64,000 nucleotides of DNA. It comes from Ferdinandcohnia sp047238305. GTDB lineage: Bacteria; Bacillota; Bacilli; Bacillales; Bacillaceae_L. Below, in pieces: positions 45,861 to 54,724 of the stretch. The stretch is from positions 2,294,001 through 2,358,000 of the forward strand of contig NZ_JBDFMO010000001.1 in assembly GCF_047238305.1 (NCBI RefSeq). The letters are read 5' to 3'. Every line of letters starts with the position of its first letter. The first letter of the stretch is position 1. A program made the position numbers and the translations under genes. The notes beneath the pieces are model-generated. The model saw only the letters and a program-made list of their open reading frames with translations, did not search any database and was not told where the DNA came from.

Positions 45861-46553
45861 GTTTTGTTCATGTAGTAATAGAAAGATATCCTCTAGGCTA
45901 CAACATTCAAAATGATCATATAGCTCTTCGAGGTTTCCTTTTCCACATATGTTGCCTTTGAATAACAAGAGGACCTCGTCAGCAATATCAACAATGTCTC
46001 TCATAATATGACTGCTCAAAATGACTGTTTTTCCCTGTTCTTTAAGTTCATTTATGATTTGCTTGAAAATAATAACCCAATATGGATCCAACCCATTTGT
46101 TGGCTCATCTAAAATATATATATCTGCATCTGCAAGTAAACACTGGGCTAGATTAACACGTTGTGACATCCCTTTTGAAAAGGAGCCCACTTTCTGATTT
46201 CGTTCATTCCAGAGACCTACTTTTTTAATGGCATCATTTATTTTATTTTTTGTTGAACCTAAGAAACTCCCATAATAACTTAGTATCTCAACAGGAGTTT
46301 GTTCTTTAGGGAACACCATTTGATCGGGCATATATCCAAATGCCTTCTTCGTAGTTGTATGAAAAATTACCGTACCAGTAGATGGTTTTTCGATTCCAGT
46401 TAAAATTTTAATAATCGTGCTTTTACCTGCACCATTTCCCCCGCATAAAACAATACAAGAACCTTTATTCACATCAAAACTAGAATTTTGAAGCACCTGT
46501 TTCTTTTTATATTGTTTTGAAATACCGTTAACCTCAAGAATCGCTTTTTTCAT
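45837..46553 (-). CDS. nosF: ABC transporter ATP-binding protein NosF
   Basis: 238-residue ATPase of the NosFY copper-chaperone transporter. Walker A GGNGAGKST (38-46), signature FSKGMSQRVNLAQ (about 128-140), Walker B IYILDEPTNGLD and the switch region ILSSHIM are intact. In nosZ clusters NosF drives NosDY, which hands copper to apo-N2O reductase. Here it is the last gene of nirK-nosD-nosL-nosY-nosF and lies 5 nt after nosY. Without the context it could be called a generic ABC-2 ATPase. Confidence 0.88.
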   Translation of the reverse strand: MKKAILEVNGISKQYKKKQVLQNSSFDVNKGSCIVLCGGNGAGKSTIIKILTGIEKPSTGTVIFHTTTKKAFGYMPDQMVFPKEQTPVEILSYYGSFLGSTKNKINDAIKKVGLWNERNQKVGSFSKGMSQRVNLAQCLLADADIYILDEPTNGLDPYWVIIFKQIINELKEQGKTVILSSHIMRDIVDIADEVLLLFKGNICGKGNLEELYDHFECCSLEDIFLLLHEQNTKLPVSI

Positions 46554-46558
46554 TTAAA

Positions 46559-47509
46559 TCATCCCTTCCTTTTCATAATTTGATTAGAAAAGAGTATGTT
46601 TAGCCCTAATATAATCAGTATTGAAAGTAAGAGGTATAGAGTTAAAAGATTTGCGGTATTTGAGTCCTGTAATATTAAATATTCAGGTCCAAAGATGTAT
46701 CCAGCTTGCAGACGGCTGATTGCCCAGATACGAATAGATTCAATTGGATTGACCAGGATTAAAGCTAGTAACCCTTTTAGTTTATAGGCATAAGGAATGA
46801 AATCAATCACTGAAAAAATGAGAAATTCGTATATAAACAGGACAAAGCTCCAAAAAAAGAAGGAAAATGATAAGCCTTGCATTCTTGTAGTACTCAATGA
46901 GCCAATAACAAGTGATGCTCCAGTAAAAACAAGAATGAGTAACAGATGTAAAAGAATAAATAATGAATAAATGTTTGCCTCAAATGTATGCCCTGAGATT
47001 GCTAAGATGAGTCCTCCGATCCCATAAGAAAGGCCAAGTGAGATGGTTAGAGAAACGGTTAAAGCGACAAATTTACTAATAAGATAATAGGTATAGGGAA
47101 TCTGGTATGTCTTGTAAAGGGCGAGTCTACCGTTTTCTTTATCAGAAACAATTGATGTAACCCCTAAAATTAAACAAATGATAGGTAAGATCCACAACGC
47201 TAGATTCATCAGCATAGCGATCGCGCGGTTATAGCCAACTTGTATATCTTCGGTGGTTATGTCTTTTTCAATTGGTTTAAGCCCAAAATAAGATGGATCC
47301 AGACCAAGTCCAGGTTTCATAATCGTATTGCTTACCGAATCAATTCCATAAGTAACCTCGCTAGGATTTGTACTTAGGGACTGAATGCCATAAAAATATA
47401 GTAAAGATGCCAGCAGCATAAATAGTACAGTGAAACTTAGTAACCATTTGCTTCTTACCAATAGAATTAACTCATATTTTATCATTTTAAGAAGAACAGC
47501 TATCTTCAT
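46559..47509 (-). CDS. nosY: ABC-2 type permease NosY
   Basis: 316-residue membrane protein with about six helices in the ABC-2 layout: a first helix after KMIKYELILLVRSKW, a long extracytoplasmic loop (about 40-95), then a dense helical block (about 95-240) and a last pair, with the final helix near 290-310. The MALWILPIICLILG and SDKENGRLALYKTYQIPYTYYLISK segments (ABC-2/NosY-like) are visible. Ribosome site GGAGG ahead of the ATG. It partners nosF and follows nosL by 22 nt. Confidence 0.88.
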   Translation of the reverse strand: MKIAVLLKMIKYELILLVRSKWLLSFTVLFMLLASLLYFYGIQSLSTNPSEVTYGIDSVSNTIMKPGLGLDPSYFGLKPIEKDITTEDIQVGYNRAIAMLMNLALWILPIICLILGVTSIVSDKENGRLALYKTYQIPYTYYLISKFVALTVSLTISLGLSYGIGGLILAISGHTFEANIYSLFILLHLLLILVFTGASLVIGSLSTTRMQGLSFSFFFWSFVLFIYEFLIFSVIDFIPYAYKLKGLLALILVNPIESIRIWAISRLQAGYIFGPEYLILQDSNTANLLTLYLLLSILIILGLNILFSNQIMKRKG

Positions 47510-47531
47510 TGACTATACCTCCATTCTTCCA

Positions 47532-48005
47532 TTAATGATGATGCGATTCACTCATATTCTTCTTGAAGCCTTTCACATCTTGCTGTAATAGTAGATCTTT
47601 TGAATAAATGTCACCATCATTATTTTCTAGCCACTCTTTTGCAGCTGATTCAGACGAAAATGCAATCAACCCATAACTCATTGGTGTTTCTATTTCGGCT
47701 GACTGCACAAAAACTGCTGTGTCGAGTTCAATCCATTCTTTTGAATGATGATCATGCACATATCCTATTTCTATTTTGTCTTGATTTTCTTGAATATAAG
47801 TAATCATGCAACCAATATCATCAAATTTATTTGGTGTTCCATCTTTATCAATTGTTTGAGCAGAAGCTTGTTCATCTTGAATTCCCATATTACAGGTTGA
47901 ACAGGAATCAACATTAATTTGAATTTCAGCGGGTTCCAAATTATCATTTCCACATGCTCCAAGTATAAAAATCGATAGAATTGCGACAAGTACCTTAGAT
48001 TTCAT
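47532..48005 (-). CDS. nosL: NosL copper-binding lipoprotein
   Basis: 157-residue lipoprotein (lipobox Cys18 in IFILGACGN). The NosL copper(I) motif is CSTCNMGI (Cys35, Cys38, Met40), followed by QDEQASAQTIDKDGTPNKFDDIGCM and a C-terminal HH-rich end (MSESHHH). NosL proteins supply Cu(I) to the NosDFY assembly complex in nitrous-oxide reducers. The ATG follows AAGGAGGAG. It overlaps the nosD stop by 11 nt, which points to coupled translation. Confidence 0.92.
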   Translation of the reverse strand: MKSKVLVAILSIFILGACGNDNLEPAEIQINVDSCSTCNMGIQDEQASAQTIDKDGTPNKFDDIGCMITYIQENQDKIEIGYVHDHHSKEWIELDTAVFVQSAEIETPMSYGLIAFSSESAAKEWLENNDGDIYSKDLLLQQDVKGFKKNMSESHHH

Positions 48006-49371
48006 TGTTGCTCCTCCTTGTTTTCCATAGGATTAAACCACTACCTGAAACAAAAAATACTAATAAAGAAATTTGAAATGAATCGTAGTGTGACTTTTTA
48101 TCTTCACTGATTTTACTCGAACCTATTTCTGTATTACCTAACGATATGGGTACCGTTTTCGTTAGTGGATGTTCATCAACAATATAATGACTTGTCGGTA
48201 TTGGTGTGAATTGTTCAATTCGATTCCACAAATATACAGAAGGACTTTGGAAGAATATCTGTAACAGTGGTTCATCGGCAGTCATATTGAAGAAAATATC
48301 CCCGCTTTTATAAGGAAAATCAATAAATAAGTCACCGTTCAAGTTAATTAAACGTTGGTCGTCCCAATAATTTCCATACCCATCTTTAGTAAATGAATTG
48401 GTGTTTTCCGGTCTTGATATTACTTGTTTTGTATTTTTTAAAAAATTATTAAATGTAATAACATTATCAGTAGTATCCTTTGCAAGATCAAAGCCAATGT
48501 CATTTTGGATAACAGCATTGAATTCTACGGTATTTCGCTTTGCATTTTCAAAATAAATACCTTTAAAATTCTCTTTCATCACATTTGCTTTTATTACCGA
48601 ATCAAACGTGTCAAAGATAAACATTCCAGCACCATCAATTGTTGTGTTTGAATGTAAAAAATTTCCTGTAATATATAATTCATCACTTTGCATGATCATT
48701 AAACCATTATGGCTATTTTTGATTTCATTTTTTGCAATTGTTACAGTTTTTGAGTCCATGGTGTGAACGCCATATCTAGCATATTCAATGAGATTATTGC
48801 TGACTTCACAATAATCTGAGAAAGAAACATAGACACCATCCTGTAGATTATGAAAATAGTTACCACTAACTTTTGTATAGGGGGCATCTACTAAATAGAC
48901 ACCAAATCCTTTATGAGTCTTTTCACCGGCACGACTCGTGATAGTATTATTTTCAATCACGTTTCCATAGCCGTCCTTAATGTAAACACCATGAAACACG
49001 TTTTTTATTATATTATTGAGTACTTGAGTATGGTTTGCTTTTATATAGATTCCGGCATTTTGAGAACCTCCGCCTTCTATCTGGAGGTTTTCTATTACGA
49101 CATTTTCCGCTTCAATTGTTATTGGATATCCGCTCGAAGGTCCCTTTATAATGGCTCCAGATTTACCTCGAAGTGAGATAGAATTACGAATTACAAACTC
49201 ACCTTCATAGGTTCCTTCTTCAAGAATAATGGTATCTCCCGATTGTGAATACCGGATAGCCTCCTCAAGTTCGCTTGAAGAAGTAACTGATACTCCATCA
49301 GCAAAAATATTTTTTTGTCCCAATAACAATAAGAAGAGGAGAAAGAATAGCACTTTTCTCCTCATATTCAT
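47995..49371 (-). CDS. nosD: NosD beta-helix copper-maturation protein
   Basis: 458 residues. N-terminal signal peptide (FFLLFLLLLGQKNIFAD), then a right-handed beta-helix of CASH/NosD repeats from about 45 to 330, with NNII/NNTIT asparagine ladders such as VIENNTITSRAGEKTHKGFG. A beta-rich domain and a C-terminal hydrophobic anchor (about 428-447) with a basic tail end the protein, so it is surface-exposed and membrane-tethered. In N2O reducers NosD joins NosFY to deliver copper. The start is an ATG close to GAGGTGATC; the Met two codons later is an alternative. It follows nirK by 48 nt. Confidence 0.92.
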   Translation of the reverse strand: MNMRRKVLFFLLFLLLLGQKNIFADGVSVTSSSELEEAIRYSQSGDTIILEEGTYEGEFVIRNSISLRGKSGAIIKGPSSGYPITIEAENVVIENLQIEGGGSQNAGIYIKANHTQVLNNIIKNVFHGVYIKDGYGNVIENNTITSRAGEKTHKGFGVYLVDAPYTKVSGNYFHNLQDGVYVSFSDYCEVSNNLIEYARYGVHTMDSKTVTIAKNEIKNSHNGLMIMQSDELYITGNFLHSNTTIDGAGMFIFDTFDSVIKANVMKENFKGIYFENAKRNTVEFNAVIQNDIGFDLAKDTTDNVITFNNFLKNTKQVISRPENTNSFTKDGYGNYWDDQRLINLNGDLFIDFPYKSGDIFFNMTADEPLLQIFFQSPSVYLWNRIEQFTPIPTSHYIVDEHPLTKTVPISLGNTEIGSSKISEDKKSHYDSFQISLLVFFVSGSGLILWKTRRSNNEI

Positions 49372-49419
49372 GATCACCTCGTTTATTAAGGAATTCACTC
49401 TGCGCTATAGGATACCAAA

Positions 49420-50481
49420 TTAATGTCCGCCAACGGCACTTCCGTCATCTGTTCCATCTTCAGTCACCTTTAAGTAAGCAACCGCACCTTTTGTAGCGTG
49501 GTTAAATTGGTGAGTGACAATTGAAAAGGTTCCTTCTTTCACAACTGTGAATTCTACAACTGCACCTCCACTTGCAGGAAGCATAACTGTTTGTAGACCT
49601 TCCATATGATTGTATGGGTTACCGTCGATATACACATCATCAAATATTGTACCTACTACGTGGAATGAACTTACTTCATTTGGACCAACATTATTTACAT
49701 AAAGTCTTACACGGTCGCCAACTTTAGCAAGTAGTGGTGTTTCTTTTAATGAGAAAGTATCGCCATTTGTATTCAAGTCTCCTTCTTTAAGAGCTTTTGT
49801 TGAGAAAACAACTTGGCTAGGTACTCCGTTTGTCATGTCATCTAAATCATTGTATTTATACCATTCGTTTTGGATGATGAGGTATTCTCTATCAATCTCA
49901 TTATCTGTTGGATAACCATTTTTCGGTTTTACAATAATCGTTCCATGCATCCCATTTGCGATATGTGAAAGAACTGGTGAGGTTCCACAGTGATACATGA
50001 AAACTCCTGGTTTATTAGCAGGGTAAGAAAATGATCCTGACTCATCAGGCATGACATCAATAAAGTCTTTTGAAGGTGATGCATGCACCGCATGGAAGTC
50101 CATACTATGTGGAATCGCTGGATCCATGTTTTTTAGAGTAAAGTTAATAGTGTCACCTTCATTTACTACTACGACAGGTCCGGGTGCTTCACCATTAAAG
50201 GTCCAAGCCTTATACATATAACCTTTGTCAATTTCAATGTCCGTAATCTGTGCAGTCATTTCGACGTTTACAACATTTTCAGAAACTCTTTCAATTTTTA
50301 ATGGAGTAGGTTCTTGGTTTAGGTCTTTGTGTGGGGCGATAATATCTACGGCTTTTGTTTCTGGAGCAGTTGTTTGAGCCTCCACCTTTTTTTCTAATGC
50401 CACGTCTTGCTTTCCACAACCAGATAAAACAATTGAAGTTCCAACCAAAGATGCGAGTAACCATTTCACTTTCTTGTTCAT
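49420..50481 (-). CDS. nirK: copper-containing nitrite reductase NirK (lipoprotein)
   Basis: Reduces nitrite to nitric oxide outside the cell membrane. 353 residues, two cupredoxin domains. Lipobox VLSGC with Cys22. Type 1 copper ligands His125, Cys165, His173 and Met178; type 2 copper ligands His130, His164 and His324; and the catalytic pair Asp128 and His274 can all be placed (PHSMDFH, MYHC, SHIANGM, SSFHVVG, IVTHQFNH). The short Gram-positive form resembles Geobacillus NirK. Start at the ATG after AAGGGGG; a longer opening upstream is unsupported. First gene of an operon with nosDLYF; an FNR-type promoter lies upstream. Confidence 0.93.
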   Translation of the reverse strand: MNKKVKWLLASLVGTSIVLSGCGKQDVALEKKVEAQTTAPETKAVDIIAPHKDLNQEPTPLKIERVSENVVNVEMTAQITDIEIDKGYMYKAWTFNGEAPGPVVVVNEGDTINFTLKNMDPAIPHSMDFHAVHASPSKDFIDVMPDESGSFSYPANKPGVFMYHCGTSPVLSHIANGMHGTIIVKPKNGYPTDNEIDREYLIIQNEWYKYNDLDDMTNGVPSQVVFSTKALKEGDLNTNGDTFSLKETPLLAKVGDRVRLYVNNVGPNEVSSFHVVGTIFDDVYIDGNPYNHMEGLQTVMLPASGGAVVEFTVVKEGTFSIVTHQFNHATKGAVAYLKVTEDGTDDGSAVGGH

Positions 50482-50541
50482 AACTTTTACCCCCTTGAAC
50501 TTGGTTATTATTTTTAGTAATTGATTGCTTTCTACACCTTT

Positions 50542-50583
50542 ATCATATTCAGAGAGTGGACCCCCAAGAGTGATATAAATCAC
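50542..50583 (-). promoter_or_regulatory. FNR-type class II promoter of nirK
   Basis: Palindrome GTGATATAAATCAC (50570-50583), of the CRP/FNR form, has its centre 32 bp upstream of a TATGAT -10 (50542-50547, minus strand). This puts the site at about -41.5, the position used by class II Fnr activation. The leader to the nirK ATG is about 55 nt. Oxygen-limited induction is the expected outcome. Confidence 0.75.
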
Positions 50584-50841
50584 GAATTTGATGGTTATCT
50601 GTGTACAGTTTGTGAAATGGTGAACATATAAACAACTTTCCAATAGTGGTAAGGGTTTAAACGCTCTCAAAATATGATTTTTAGTCAATAATCCTTCACA
50701 ATTTGGGGCTGTTTTCACATAGTACTGGTCATCTTATTTTTAGAAGAAAAGTGAGTTAATCTGAAAAATAAACCTTCCATGTTTAGGAAAGAATAAAGTG
50801 GGTATAATGTTGGGGGAAAAGCCCAATTTTTCCTATTTTAC

Positions 50842-50870
50842 TTGCAGTTCTTTCGCAAATTCTATACAAT
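50842..50870 (+). promoter_or_regulatory. sigma-A promoter of the leuS leader
   Basis: TTGCAG at 50842-50847, a 17-nt spacer and TACAAT at 50865-50870, just before the T-box. Confidence 0.7.
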
Positions 50871-50890
50871 ACTGAGTATAATTAAAAATT

Positions 50891-51136
50891 AATGAAGCGT
50901 TGAAAAGGAGTAGTAATGTTCTATACACGTTTTAGAGAGTTGACGGGTGGTGCAAGTCAATCGTTGATGAACATGAACTCGCCTTAGAGCAATAAGCATG
51001 AAGAGTATACTAGTGCTTATCGTATGGTCCGCGTTAAGGATAAATGAAGTGAGTGCACAGTTTGTCACTAATGTGGGTGGTACCGCGGGAAGAATACATA
51101 TCCTCTCGTCCCTTTTTGGGATTAGAGGTTTTTTGT
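50891..51136 (+). promoter_or_regulatory. T-box leader of leuS, specifier CUC (Leu)
   Basis: The conserved T-box GGGTGGTACCGCGG lies at 51075-51088. Upstream, GAACATGAACTCGCC carries the Leu specifier CTC (50978-50980) in the usual specifier-loop setting. A terminator stem CCTCT...AGAGG with an inner TCCC/GGGA and a T run ends at 51136. Uncharged tRNA-Leu would stabilise the antiterminator and allow leuS transcription. Confidence 0.94.
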
Positions 51137-51176
51137 TTTTTAGAGGTTTTTTAGGATTATTTAAGGAGGAAGTCTT

Positions 51177-53594
51177 ATGAGTTTTAATCACCAAAAGATT
51201 GAAAAAAAATGGCAGCAGCATTGGGAACAGAACAAAACATTTAAGACAACTGAAGACAAAGGTAAGCGTAAATTTTATGCGCTAGACATGTTTCCATATC
51301 CATCTGGTGCTGGACTACATGTAGGTCACCCAGAAGGTTATACTGCTACTGATATTTTAGCAAGAATGAAGAGAATGCAGGGGTACAATGTTCTACACCC
51401 AATGGGTTGGGATGCATTCGGGTTACCTGCTGAACAATATGCATTAGATACCGGTAATGACCCTGCTGAATTCACCGAAAAAAATATCAATACCTTCCGT
51501 CGTCAAATTAAAGAACTCGGATTTTCATATGATTGGGATCGTGAAATTAACACAACAGATCCTAACTATTATAAATGGACTCAATGGATTTTCACTAAGC
51601 TTTATGAAAAAGGATTAGCATATGTTGATGAAATTCCTGTTAACTGGTGTCCAGCATTAGGAACAGTACTTGCTAATGAAGAAGTCATCGATGGAAAAAG
51701 TGAACGTGGAGGCCATCCTGTAGAAAGACGTCCAATGAGACAATGGGTGTTAAGAATTACAGCATATGCAGAGCGTTTACTAGAAGACTTAGAAGAACTA
51801 GACTGGCCCGAAAGCTTAAAAGAAATGCAGCGCAACTGGATTGGTCGTTCTGAGGGAGCACATGTAACTTTCAACATTGATGGACATGATGAAACATTTA
51901 CTGTTTTCACAACTCGTCCGGATACTCTATTTGGTGCTACTTACGCAGTACTTGCTCCTGAGCACCCATTTGTGGATAAGATTACTACACCTGAACAAAA
52001 AGAAGCAGTTACTGCTTATATAAATAAAATTAAGAGTAAGAGTGATCTTGAGCGTACTGATTTAGCAAAAGACAAAACGGGCGTATTCACAGGTGCATAT
52101 GCCATCAACCCTGTAAACCAAGAAAAAATGCCAATCTGGATTGCGGATTATGTCCTAATGAGTTATGGAACAGGTGCAATCATGGCGGTTCCTGCCCATG
52201 ATGAGCGTGACTATGAATTTGCTGTGAAATTTGAATTGCCGATTAAAGAAGTAGTAGCTGGTGGAGATGTTACTAAAGAAGCATATACTGGCGACGGTGA
52301 ACATGTAAATTCAGATTTTCTTAATGGTTTAAATAAAGAAGAAGCCATTACTAAAATGATTTCATGGCTAGAGGAAAACAAGATTGGTAAGAAGGAAATT
52401 ACCTACAAGCTACGCGATTGGTTATTTAGCCGCCAACGTTATTGGGGTGAACCAATTCCAATCATTCAATGGGAAGATGGAACAATGACAACTGTTCCAG
52501 AGGAAGAACTTCCACTTATGCTTCCAAAAACGAAGGAAATCAAACCTTCTGGAACAGGTGAATCACCACTAGCGAATATTACCGAATGGGTAAATGTGGT
52601 TGATGAGAAGACCGGCAAAAAAGGCCGACGCGAAACGAACACCATGCCACAATGGGCAGGTAGCTGCTGGTACTATTTACGTTATATTGATCCACATAAT
52701 GAAGAAGCTCTAGCAGATCCGGAAAAATTAAAAGAATGGTTACCAGTTGATATTTACATCGGTGGAGCCGAGCATGCAGTGCTACACTTGCTATATGCAA
52801 GATTCTGGCACAAAGTTCTTTATGATATTGGCGTTGTTTCAACGAAAGAACCATTCCAAAAGCTTTTCAACCAAGGGATGATTCTTGGTGAAGGTAACGA
52901 AAAAATGAGTAAGTCAAAAGGAAATGTTGTAAATCCTGATGATATTATTGAATCACACGGTGCTGATACGCTTCGTTTGTATGAAATGTTCATGGGACCA
53001 TTAGATGCTTCAATCGCTTGGTCAACAAACGGACTTGATGGTTCTCGACGATTCCTAGATCGAATTTGGCGTTTATTCGTTGATGACAATGGAAGCATAT
53101 CATCAAAAGTAAAAGCTGACTCAAATGATACTTCACTTGAACGTGTGTATCACCAAACAGTGAAGAAGGTAACAGAGGATTACGAAGCATTACACTTTAA
53201 TACTGCGATTTCACAATTAATGGTTTTCATTAATGAAGCATACAAAGCATCTGAATTACCGAAGCCATTTATTGAAGGATTTGTAAAACTTCTTTCTCCA
53301 GTTGCTCCACATCTTGCCGAAGAGCTTTGGGAGAAGTTAGGTAATACAGGCTCAATTGCTTATGAATCATGGCCAGCATTTGATGAAGCAAAATTAGTGG
53401 AAGCTGAAATTGAGATTGTTATTCAAGTGAATGGAAAAGTAAAAGCGAAGCTTCATGTTCCAGCGGATGCTTCTAAAGAAGTACTTGAGCAAATTGCGAT
53501 GGGTGCAGACCCAATCAAAGAACAAATTGAAGGCAAAACAGTCCGTAAGGTAATTGCGGTACCTGGAAAGCTTGTGAATATTGTAGCGAATTAA
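51177..53594 (+). CDS. leuS: leucyl-tRNA synthetase
   Basis: Charges tRNA-Leu. 805 residues, the bacterial type. HIGH-type motif in PYPSGAGLHVGHPEGYTATD (about 39-58), the CP1 editing domain with TTRPDTLFGATY (about 243-254) and the AHDERDYEFA editing-pocket segment (about 340), KMSKS motif in EKMSKSKGNVVNPDD (about 577-591), anticodon-binding helical domain (about 630-730) and the C-terminal LeuRS domain with VNGKVKAKLHVP. AAGGAGGAAG precedes the ATG. T-box controlled. Two Leu tRNAs are in the cluster at 4.2-4.5 kb. Confidence 0.98.
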   Translation: MSFNHQKIEKKWQQHWEQNKTFKTTEDKGKRKFYALDMFPYPSGAGLHVGHPEGYTATDILARMKRMQGYNVLHPMGWDAFGLPAEQYALDTGNDPAEFTEKNINTFRRQIKELGFSYDWDREINTTDPNYYKWTQWIFTKLYEKGLAYVDEIPVNWCPALGTVLANEEVIDGKSERGGHPVERRPMRQWVLRITAYAERLLEDLEELDWPESLKEMQRNWIGRSEGAHVTFNIDGHDETFTVFTTRPDTLFGATYAVLAPEHPFVDKITTPEQKEAVTAYINKIKSKSDLERTDLAKDKTGVFTGAYAINPVNQEKMPIWIADYVLMSYGTGAIMAVPAHDERDYEFAVKFELPIKEVVAGGDVTKEAYTGDGEHVNSDFLNGLNKEEAITKMISWLEENKIGKKEITYKLRDWLFSRQRYWGEPIPIIQWEDGTMTTVPEEELPLMLPKTKEIKPSGTGESPLANITEWVNVVDEKTGKKGRRETNTMPQWAGSCWYYLRYIDPHNEEALADPEKLKEWLPVDIYIGGAEHAVLHLLYARFWHKVLYDIGVVSTKEPFQKLFNQGMILGEGNEKMSKSKGNVVNPDDIIESHGADTLRLYEMFMGPLDASIAWSTNGLDGSRRFLDRIWRLFVDDNGSISSKVKADSNDTSLERVYHQTVKKVTEDYEALHFNTAISQLMVFINEAYKASELPKPFIEGFVKLLSPVAPHLAEELWEKLGNTGSIAYESWPAFDEAKLVEAEIEIVIQVNGKVKAKLHVPADASKEVLEQIAMGADPIKEQIEGKTVRKVIAVPGKLVNIVAN

Positions 53595-53630
53595 AAATAA
53601 AGCCCTCCATGTGGAGGGCTTTATTTTTGT
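53595..53630. terminator. terminator of leuS
   Basis: Perfect stem AAAGCCCTCC/GGAGGGCTTT with loop ATGT and T run. It can also serve the converging M42 peptidase gene. Confidence 0.9.
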
Positions 53631-53662
53631 AACAGGATGCCTGAGGTTTCATCCGGATACGC

Positions 53663-54712
53663 TTATTCAACCATTTCGGATTGTAGATAATGATAAATCA
53701 ATTTTGTTGTGTTTTCGATTGAGTCCTTATGTGTGCGCTCAAATGCGTGAGAAGAGTCAATTCCAGGACCGATTAATCCGTGGATAATATCATGTCCGGA
53801 ACGAATCGCTGCAGAAGCATCAGATCCATAGTAAGGATAGATGTCTAGCTTATAGCCAATCTCATGTTTTTCAGCAAGCTGGACTAGCTTTTTACGGAAT
53901 GCGTAGTGATATGGACCACTTGCATCTTTCACACAAATGGAAACTGTATATTCATCTGTTGATTGACCATCACCCATTGCACCCATATCCACAGCTAAAT
54001 ATTCAACAGTTTCAGGGGTGATATTAGAATTTCCGCCATATCCAATTTCCTCGTTATTTGAAATTAAAAAATGGGTTGTATATGGAAGTTCAATGTTTTC
54101 AGCCTTGATTTGTTTAATCAGTTGCAGCAGAATGCCAACACTTGCTTTATCATCTAAGTGACGAGATTTGATATAACCTTTAGGTGTAACCTCAAATCGT
54201 GGGTCAAAGGAAACAAAGTCCCCAACCTCAATACCAAGTGCTCGAACCTCATCTGCACTTTTTACTTTTTCATCAATACGGACTTCCATATTATCTTGAT
54301 TACGCTCAGCCTTTCCAGCATCTTTATAGACATGTACGGATTGCTGATGCATCAGGATTGTACCCGTATAGAATTTTCCTGTGGAAGTCTCAATGCGGCA
54401 ATATTCACCTTCGATGGAGTTATATTTAAAACCACCGATGAGATCAAGCTTTAATCGACCGCTTGGTTTGATTTCCTTTACGATAGCTCCTAATGTGTCA
54501 ACATGGGCAGTGAGCATACGATGTTTTTGTGTATCCTTTCCAGGAAGTGTAGCGATGAGACCGCCTTTGCGATTTCTGTATGTATCCACATTTGCTTCTG
54601 TTAGAAGTTTTTCAACAAAAGTTATCACTTCATTGGTGTTCCCAGATGGACTTGGAATCGAAACAAGTTCCTTTATGAATTGAATTGTTTCATCAGTATT
54701 TGGATAAGTCAA
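53663..54712 (-). CDS. ytoP: M42 family metallopeptidase
   Basis: 349-residue di-zinc aminopeptidase of the M42 (glutamyl/deblocking aminopeptidase) group; cytosolic. Metal and catalytic motifs: TAHVDTLGAI (about 68-77), SRHLDDKASVG (about 184-194), SNNEEIGYGG (Glu general base, about 221-230), the Asp in LAVDMGAMG and the late His in IDSSHAFERTH. These enzymes form large tetrahedral assemblies that trim peptides. TTG start with GGGGGAAAT upstream. Its 5' flank is the end of repeat copy B. Resembles B. subtilis YtoP. Confidence 0.9.
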   Translation of the reverse strand: MTYPNTDETIQFIKELVSIPSPSGNTNEVITFVEKLLTEANVDTYRNRKGGLIATLPGKDTQKHRMLTAHVDTLGAIVKEIKPSGRLKLDLIGGFKYNSIEGEYCRIETSTGKFYTGTILMHQQSVHVYKDAGKAERNQDNMEVRIDEKVKSADEVRALGIEVGDFVSFDPRFEVTPKGYIKSRHLDDKASVGILLQLIKQIKAENIELPYTTHFLISNNEEIGYGGNSNITPETVEYLAVDMGAMGDGQSTDEYTVSICVKDASGPYHYAFRKKLVQLAEKHEIGYKLDIYPYYGSDASAAIRSGHDIIHGLIGPGIDSSHAFERTHKDSIENTTKLIYHYLQSEMVE

Positions 54713-54724
54713 CTTAATTTCCCC

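Noticed and set aside
50482..50718. N-terminal extension of nirK by 79 codons
   Set aside because: It would translate through the FNR-type promoter and place the lipoprotein signal peptide internally. The ATG after AAGGGGG is clearly the start.
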